Shown: positions 53,201 through 62,200 of the stretch, piece by piece | Layout: each line of letters starts with the position of its first letter | How positions within the stretch are numbered: position 1 is the first letter of the stretch | Assembly (NCBI GenBank): GCA_963971405.1 | Contig: OZ020488.1 | Location: forward strand, 19,611,089-19,675,088 | Length of the DNA stretch: 64,000 bases | From: Psococerastis gibbosa | Lineage: Eukaryota > Arthropoda > Insecta > Psocodea > Psocidae | Direction of reading: 5' to 3' | The notes under the pieces: generated by a model | Told to the model about the DNA's origin: nothing | The model's database searches: none | The model's input: the letters and a program-made list of their open reading frames with translations, nothing else | Program-made: the position numbers and the translations under genes

Positions 53201-56200
53201 ATATAAAAATACACATTCACAACTAATTTATATGTTTTGGATCAATCTGTAATACGACAGCAATTCTTCTAGATGACAGCGACAGTACGTAAACGTTTGT
53301 AAGAGCTAGAGACTCACCTCGCGACAAGAAGCAAAGTGGGGGTCGTTGACGATCATGTCACAGTAGCCAGTGGTGCTGTCATCAGCGCAGGGACTTTGAA
53401 CAGTGGCAGGAGAATAGCAGGTAGGTTCGCTCCACGATTCCGTGAACTCATGCAGACTGTGCGCCGGAGACCCTCCCTTTGTCACAAAGTCATCTGTGCT
53501 CAATCCATTCAAGTTCCCACAGAGACCACTCGTTTTATTCCACATGTTCTCCTTAATATCCACGGACGTAAATCCCTGAGAATTAATAGTATACATATAG
53601 GTTTTTGTTAAATTCCCTCACATAAACACAGTAGCTTAATGTCAGTATTATGTACCGTATAATGCTGCAATATATTGAATAAAGCACTCATTATGTCGCT
53701 GTCGATGACCGACATGTATGAGTTTTCCCGCACAATGTCGACATTGACATACTGGCATTGTTCTTGACGTCCACTAACCCACAACGACACTCAACTACTT
53801 GCCAATGTTTGCTTGCAAAACACTCGCGGGCTCAGTTAGGCTCTGACAAACTTCACACTACCTATTATGCATAGGAAATAGTGTAGTAGACTACGAGCAT
53901 TCATCCTTGAAAATGAATGGCTCTCGTACCTTTCCATCCCAGCGCAGGGTTACATCAACAGCAGTTAGGCTGATGGTTATTACTGATGGGGAAATTTCTA
54001 CAGTAAATCCCGGCAGTTGCGTTGGAATAACAATCGGTTTTCCATCAACCAACAATGCAGCAATCCCACCTAGAAAATTAACCCACAAAAATAATTAAAT
54101 TAATCCTAGCCTACCTATCCAAATCTTTAACTTCGCAGGTAGAGGTAACAGCCCGATTTGACATTCAACGATCAAAATAAATATCCTGGAAAGGGGCAGT
54201 ACTGGAGATGAACATTTCAGAAATTATTTTTTAATATGTGTTTAAAAACAGACGAGAAAATTGTCTCCATATCAATGCAATGTTAGGGTGAATTTTTGGG
54301 CTCTATACTAGAATAAATTTGTTTCTATGACCACGAATAGTTGAGGTATGTTTTGTCAGATAATAGCTATTTAACCAGACACTTTTATCAAGCGAGAGTA
54401 GGCCTATATTATGTTCTACCCACTCGCTGAAGTGGTTATATTAAGCCAACGTGATAGACATATTATCAAAAAGGATTTCCGGACCCCCGTTGCACATGAT
54501 AATTTTTTAGCACTCTTTATGCAAAGATTATCAATAAACGCACAATGATGTATTAAATTACATTCAACCCTTTATAGGGTGGTATTACAGATAAATAAAT
54601 TTTTTTGTTTAAGAGACATGCCATGCTATTGCAAAGAAGTCTAGAATAAGAAAAAACACTGGCGTACATTAAGAGGATATGGAGTGAAGAAAATAGGCAA
54701 CCCAAAATCCGATACCGTACATAATTTTTTTTTTTTAATTTCCTAAGCAAGTTAATAAAAATTAAATTTGGTCTATTCAACTTGCACATCATATTATAGG
54801 GTGTTCTTCTTTGTTTGTGTCACAGTTTTTCCATAAACTTTTCTGGAAATTTTAGTCTTATATTGGTGTGCCAATTTTCTACGTTCCTCGTCCTTTTAAG
54901 GTAGTTACATGTGCACGGAATCTTGACTATCACGCAGGCGAAACCGCATGCAGAATGAAGAAGTAGGGCCTAGTATTTTTTAATTTATTCAGACCGAAAA
55001 ATGAAATAAATGAAATGAAATGGATAGAAAAATCCTGAGCTTCAAATTCTCTATAAAACATGTCGACACATAAAACCCACTAAGATACATAATCACAGTA
55101 TCGAAATATTACTTAAAAAAGGGTTAGTTGAAGATGCATTGCCATTTGTTAATAGTCATTAGAGGCAGGGGCCTCACAGTCATCGAACAATTAAGGCGGA
55201 GACCATTATCAGGGGGAAGGAGACGACGTTTCGGGAGTGGGAACTAATCCCATCATCAGGCCAAGCCAAGAAAGACTGATGGTTAGGTTCTGATAAGGAC
55301 TGATGGTTTCTGGGCGATTTAATCATTACTCTTGCGATCTTCTCTGAATTGCGACTTCGGTGGCAAGGTGGTAGCGGGCTTGTACTTGTGCGAGTCTTTA
55401 CATACCTTAAATACATTTTTTGTATGCGATTAACCTTTTATTAAAAAAATATATATATTGAGTAGGCATATCCAATTTGAACTACCGTTCTCCCGATTGA
55501 AGTGCAAGCTCTCCAACCACTCGAACAGGGCCCTCACCGTCGCTCCCTTCTCCTGACAATGGACTCTGCCCTAATTGTTCGATGACTGTGAGGCTCCTGC
55601 CTCTAATGACTATTAAAACAACCGGCAATTTAGGTCCAACTGAATCTTTGTTAAGTAATATTACACCTTTACCATTAAAGCATCGAAATAATTCAACTAG
55701 TAGTTACCGTTCGAGGTCAGAAAATATTCCTTCTTCTGATATAGAATTCGCAGGCTGCGGCTGCACTGTTCAGATTCGCAGTTGCCACCTCCAATAATAA
55801 CTTCAAATAAGCTGGAGAAAGCGTCTTTAACGAACGTTGAGGCACAGGGGCTATCGAAACTGAAACAGCCAACAGACTGTTGTAAGGCAGGGAATTCTCT
55901 GTACATCATCAGTTATGGCGATTCCAAGCTGCTGGAGTAAAGTTTTTCAACAAAAAGGGTTACGATCACGAATTAAGTGGTAAACATGGAATTCAATAAG
56001 CGCCCACTAGGCCACCAACAAACAATACTAACACCAATATACTGTATATACCAAAGGCAACCTACCACAAAGTCCTGTGTTCATACCTGTAAAGTCCGCC
56101 ATCAAAGTTCTTGTAATGAGTTCCGCTCCATGTGAAACAATCCCCGGAAGTTGGCTTTCCTTCCGACTCAAAAATATTGATAATATCCCATGATACTTGC

Positions 56201-59200
56201 TTGCCAGCAGGTTTCTTCTTGCCTTTCCCAGTTTTAGAATAAGATTCCAGCTCAACTTGCATTGCTGAGTAGTAGGTCTTTGAATTGGTGTTGACAGGAA
56301 TTACAATAACGTTATCACCTGCATCAACAACAACAATTCACATTTCACAGCATGAAACAGGTATTTGATATCCATCATCTATGGCGCTATGCACCACGAA
56401 ATGAACAAGAATAAAGTTATGCGCCAGTTCCATTACCAGTAAGCTCAACCTACAACATTTCGTTGATTAAAAGAACCACTCCATAACAACACAACTTCAA
56501 CACTGAGCTGGTGGCAATGCGAAATGTATCTGTCATGTGAAGGCTGTCCGAGTGAAGAAGCCTGGGGTAGGAGACTAACGTTGACTATCCCACCCCCAAG
56601 GCAGACCGAGAAGAAGGTGGGACGATCAAATCGGGGAAGATTTTCTAAGTGTGGGCTTGTCCGACCAGAGTTGGAGACAAGCGGCAGAACAGCCAGAGGA
56701 GTGGCAAGGCATTGTGAGAGCTGCCAGAAAGTCTCCCCAGGCTTATTGACCCATAATAACTCATGTAATTCCATAACAATTTAAGCCGATGCGGTGTGGT
56801 CACTAATCGTAGGGTTTCGCATGGCTTATTGCTGCCTATTCTACCAAGTTTTCTGGAATTTACGCTACACTCACCATAAACGCAAGACGGTATCGGCTGG
56901 GGCTGGAAGTGGCCTGTCGAGTAGAGACAAGTGTATTCTGCAGAAGGGGGGGAAGACATTTCTACTCCAGATGGACACCGAATATTGCAAACTAATCTCT
57001 CTCCATCGCCAGAACAGTTGTGAATCCCATTAAACGCAAGCTTCGAACCACTACAAGCAGCCATTTCTGAAAATAGGGGATTATGAAGGAAATACCCGTT
57101 AAATTATCAGAAACGCTCCTATACATTTCAACACATGATATGTGGTCTTCATTAACACTAATTGGCCACAGTTGAACTCCTTCCTCAGGACAACCACATC
57201 AATCATTTTTGTACAAATCTAATTCAATAATTATGGCCAATCTGTGTTAGAAAGAGGTACTTACATATCTTGCATCAAAATGATCAGAAACATTTCTTCT
57301 GCTTGTCCTAATATATTTATATTATAACATTTTTGAGAGCTCTATGATTGATATTTCATGAGATATTTGATGTTTACACTTACCCCCTCCGGTTGCCTCT
57401 GAAGTAACTAATTAAGAGGCAAGATCTGATCAATCTGATTCACATTATAAAAATCTAGAATTTTTAGAAACCCTATTCTATCTGGACCCAGCCTGAAAAG
57501 ACAACTTTACTTTAAGAATGCGTGCAAATTCATAAATCGAAAACAGTTGCTTATGGTGTCTAAGAGTTACAACACGCCCATATTAACAACAATAACACTT
57601 ACCATACTGACATTGTGGACCAGTGAACTGTTGAGGACACTGACATGTGTTGAGAGCCAGGCAGGTGCCGCCATTGATACAAGGGGGGACACACACTGCC
57701 TTACAATCAGGCAAAGACACCCACTCCTTTCGGCTCAATGCCCATTCCCCATCTTTGCAAACCAGATTTGTAATTGAAGACCCGTCAGGGAACTCAAAAC
57801 CAGGCGCGCAAGTAACTGTGCAGGTCCTATAACAAAAATGTCTAATTGATGATTACAGAAAAACCAGAGCTGCATAGCTGCTAATGTCTGAGAATGATAC
57901 AATAGGAACATTTTAAATGGATTTCAAATAACAGCCAACACAGTAAGAAATGTCCAAAAAACCCAACCCCAAAGGTTGATACAATAATCTTGCGTAACAA
58001 CTAACAGCACGTTTGACAACTCACGCAAATTCACTGTAACAATTTTTCTTTAATCCTTCCACAACATAGTCTTAGGACTTATCGGTTTATTACCCACTGC
58101 CTCAATCCTATGTTATGTCGCTTCGATTTACCAATGAAGATAGTACAGTTTAGCTTACAGCAATGGCTGTCAAGCCAGCGCAGATTCATAGTGAATTCAT
58201 AAGAGGGGGAAGAAAACAATCGTTTGCATACCTGGAAGTACATGATCGCATGGAATTAGCTGGTAGAGGAGGAAAGTTCAAGCAGGGTTTCCTTTCGAAC
58301 TGACATTGAGGACCAGCGAAGTTCTTAGGGCATTCACACTCGTTGGGTCCGATGCAAATACCATTATTTTGACACCCAGGCAAACAAATAGCTAAAAAAA
58401 TTATAATATGGCATTTTTAATTCATTCTGCTTATTGTAGCTTATACATGAATCACAGGACTGAAAGAAGAGTGGTATAAATAAATCAGGGCTTTTTATGG
58501 ACCTAGGCGTACTTATAGTATACTTATATTGGTCCCTTGCCTAATGCCAATGATCCCATGGATTTTATTTATTTTTATTTATTTCATATGAATTTTCGAC
58601 CACTAGCAAAATTTTACACGTCCTCGACATCAACCTACACCAGCTACAAGCGACAATGGACAAGTTGATACTAGCTTACCTCTGAAACATTGTGACAGAC
58701 GTAAGCATGACTTCACTAAGCACGGGTAAGAGTAAAGTGAGTAGTATACTATATATTTAGGCAGGGATAGCCTTTAATATTTGCAATTATATGAAATAGG
58801 GAACTTGAAACTGCTAATCATAAGTAGGGCATATTTGAATTTGCTTTTATCACCGTTAAGTTCAATATCCCCGCCCTAAGAATTTACAATACATTTTTTT
58901 TTTTTTTTTGAAGTTCCCTGCTATGACTTAAAACCTTCTATTAGGTATTATTTTTATTTTAATTGTGTACAATATAATTTATGTTCCATACTTTTGTTGG
59001 TTTTTTAATAATACGTAAAATTAAAAAATCCAAGGGTTGAAAAAAAAATTTCATCGCAATAATGGATATAATTTAGTACGAATAGTGCTTAGAACAATTC
59101 GGTATACCCCCACCACTTTCAAATGAAATATCGATCATAGTGCCGTCAAAACAATATCCGTTAAATTAGTAGAAATGCTCCTCTACATTTCGATATATGA

Positions 59201-62200
59201 CATGTAGTGTCACCAACCCCAATTGGCCACAGTTCATGAACTTCTTCCTCGGGACTACCACACAAATCGTTTGTTGTGCAAATCAATATGCAGTATATAA
59301 ATAAATCCAAAAATTGTGGCCAATCTGTGTTAGAAGGAGGTACATATCATATCAAAATGCACAGAAAAAAATACTTCTGCTTGTTCTGATATTTTTAACA
59401 GCTCTACGATTGATATTATATGAGATATTTGATTTTTACACTAATAAGGCTTTTCCTCCTCCGATTTTCTCTCAAGGTGGTTTTGCCTTTTATGGTTTAC
59501 TATTGCGAATTTATTTCATAGTCTACTCTGGGAACGCAACAATGGGCTACTATGCATTATTATTATATATTAAGTGTTAATTTATTATTATTATTGGAAT
59601 ACGATATCATTAATTTTGTTTTTAGTTAATCATCTGACTTACGACGACATGGCGGGACGACTTGCCAAGTATCTCCTGCAATGATCCACTGGCCTGCTTT
59701 GCAAGAAATGAACAATGTGTTATCACCACTTGGAAACTCATGGTTTTTCAGGCAGGTAGCTTTGCAGCCACTGAAACAGAAAAGAGCCGACATCAAGAAA
59801 CCGAATGACTTATTACTGGTTCCACAAGAAATTTCCCACGACTTTTTTCAATACCACGGAACCCTGCAACGTGGAAAGGTTTCCTTTGCTATTTCCCCAC
59901 ATTTCCCTTTACTTTTCACCGCTATTTACTAACACTATTCACTACTTCTCTGCTTAGCTAACGGTTAGGTGCTTCTAGTCTATTTTCTATAATTGGGGAT
60001 AAGATACTACTATTTTACATGGGAATACATGTTATATACGTACGAAAAAAATTAAAATGTATTCCTTACGTTACGCTTCTTCTTGGCAAGTAACCACAAA
60101 CGAAATTGGCCAAGATTGTTACTATTTAGGACCAATCCGACCACCCTAAATCGAAGACGTGCTTACCTGTACAGAGTGCACTTCAGCACTGAATTCATCG
60201 GCGTAGGTGGCCTGGTGTTACAACCTGGAAGAAATAAAACAATAATAATAATCAAGATTGACATTCAAACTTCATTGGCTAAATTAATAATAAATATGAG
60301 TTACAATTTGTGAAACAGTAAATATATGCAGGTAGGTTTCTTGAAATTGTTTCTATATAATTTTAACACCAATCAACTAGGTAAATAGGCAGGCCTTCGG
60401 TACTACTTCTACTTATACAGTACCTATTTACCATATATTGGCTAATGGACTGAATGGAGCCCCCCCCCCCCATACTTTCCATTTTTTGCGCAAAGTCAAA
60501 TAGAAATTCGAAATATCGATCAGTGCTCATTGCATTGATCAAATCAGGTGTCATGAACTAGAAAATATATTCCTCTACCCTTTTATGCAGCCATCACAAA
60601 CATTTGTAAAAAATAATCGTCACTCGTCGGGTCGAAGGAGTTCCAAATCTTTTTTTTTATATAATCATAACGCAACGCCCTTTGGGGCTTACGCGTTGTA
60701 TGTTTATGTGTAGTGTAATACTGTGGTTTTGAATAGGGTTGGTGTGGTGTGCACTATTGTCGTTCAGCAAACTGCTATATACTGTATAAGCGCGCTAGAC
60801 AACGAGTTGCCCAGGTACCGTCTACAACAGTTTGCCTTTGTCTATTGTACGATTTTTTGGTATAATGGGTTAAGGGTTTTCACAGATCAGTTCCAAAACT
60901 GTTGCCAATTGGTGTGGTGTTCGTCACGGCCACATACTACGCCTAAAAATAAAGATGAACATTTCTTCACCTTTAATCTCATTTATGACTTTAAGATTGA
61001 AATTTCCTGAGAAATTTGACTTCGTGCAAAAGAACGGAAAATGCGGGGGTTCATTTACTCTTCCTCAAAGAATATGTTTTCCTCCACTTTAATTTACAGA
61101 CGGAAGTTAATATATTTATAATTAAGAGGGTGTAGTTTTGGAGATCACTATCAGTAAAGAAATTGTACATACCACCTTTGAATGCTGCATGCTGTGAAAT
61201 CGGTTTTTGATGTAGAGCATGTCCCCTGAAATGAATGGAAAATATTTACTTAAGTAAACTAATAAAGGGGATACTGCCCGGTGATTTTAGTCACCCTTAA
61301 AGCTAATAGTGCAGTTTCGCGACTTTTTCAGCCCTATTTCAGGAGACATTGAACTTCTTGCAAGCTAGAACAGCAGTGCTCGCAGTTTTATGGGAAGTGT
61401 AAGATGACACGTCGACATACGAGCTGTAGAAAATCATCCCTCCCATAATTAAAACTATTTAAAATTGACCTCTATGAAGTTTTTTTCACTCAATGAATCT
61501 ATTCCTTTACAAAAAATGGATGTTTTAACACCAGCACCATCTAGGTCATCTAGTCGCAATTTAATGTCCTAGTCACATATTTATTAAATATTCACTCACT
61601 CCCCTGACCAGACCGATTGAGTGACACATACTCGAGAGATTGATGTATGTTTGGAAAAGTCATGTTTTTTTTAACCTTTATTTTGTTCTATTACTAATCC
61701 AACCTAGCGGAGTTAGGGCTATAGATCCCTCTCTTACACTCAACTAGGAAATCCCGGGACCATCTGCTCTAGATGCCCAGAAAATGTAGCCGGTGTGGGA
61801 CTCGAACCAACAACTTTTCGGGGGAAAGTCAGAGTCCGTACCACCACTCCTCTACATGTCCGGATTAAAGAGCTGTTCTGATTAATATTGTGTAATACAA
61901 AATATCCAAGCTACCTACTTCCGTCTCTTTGGCTTTTAATCGACCGCTATTCAAAAAACAAATTTCTAGCCTACAAACAAGGTAGGATCCATCCGATTCT
62001 AGCAACACATAAATATCTCATCACCCATTTAAAGAGAGGTAATGTGCAATTAAATCGATTTTCTCTATAATATGACCACCATATTTGTGGATTTTCAATA
62101 TTTATATTTACGAATATGAAATAAAATTAGTTCTCTTTTAATTAAAACGAAGAAAATCATTTTACGGAATTGCGAAAAATTAAAATTTTTTATAACGCTA

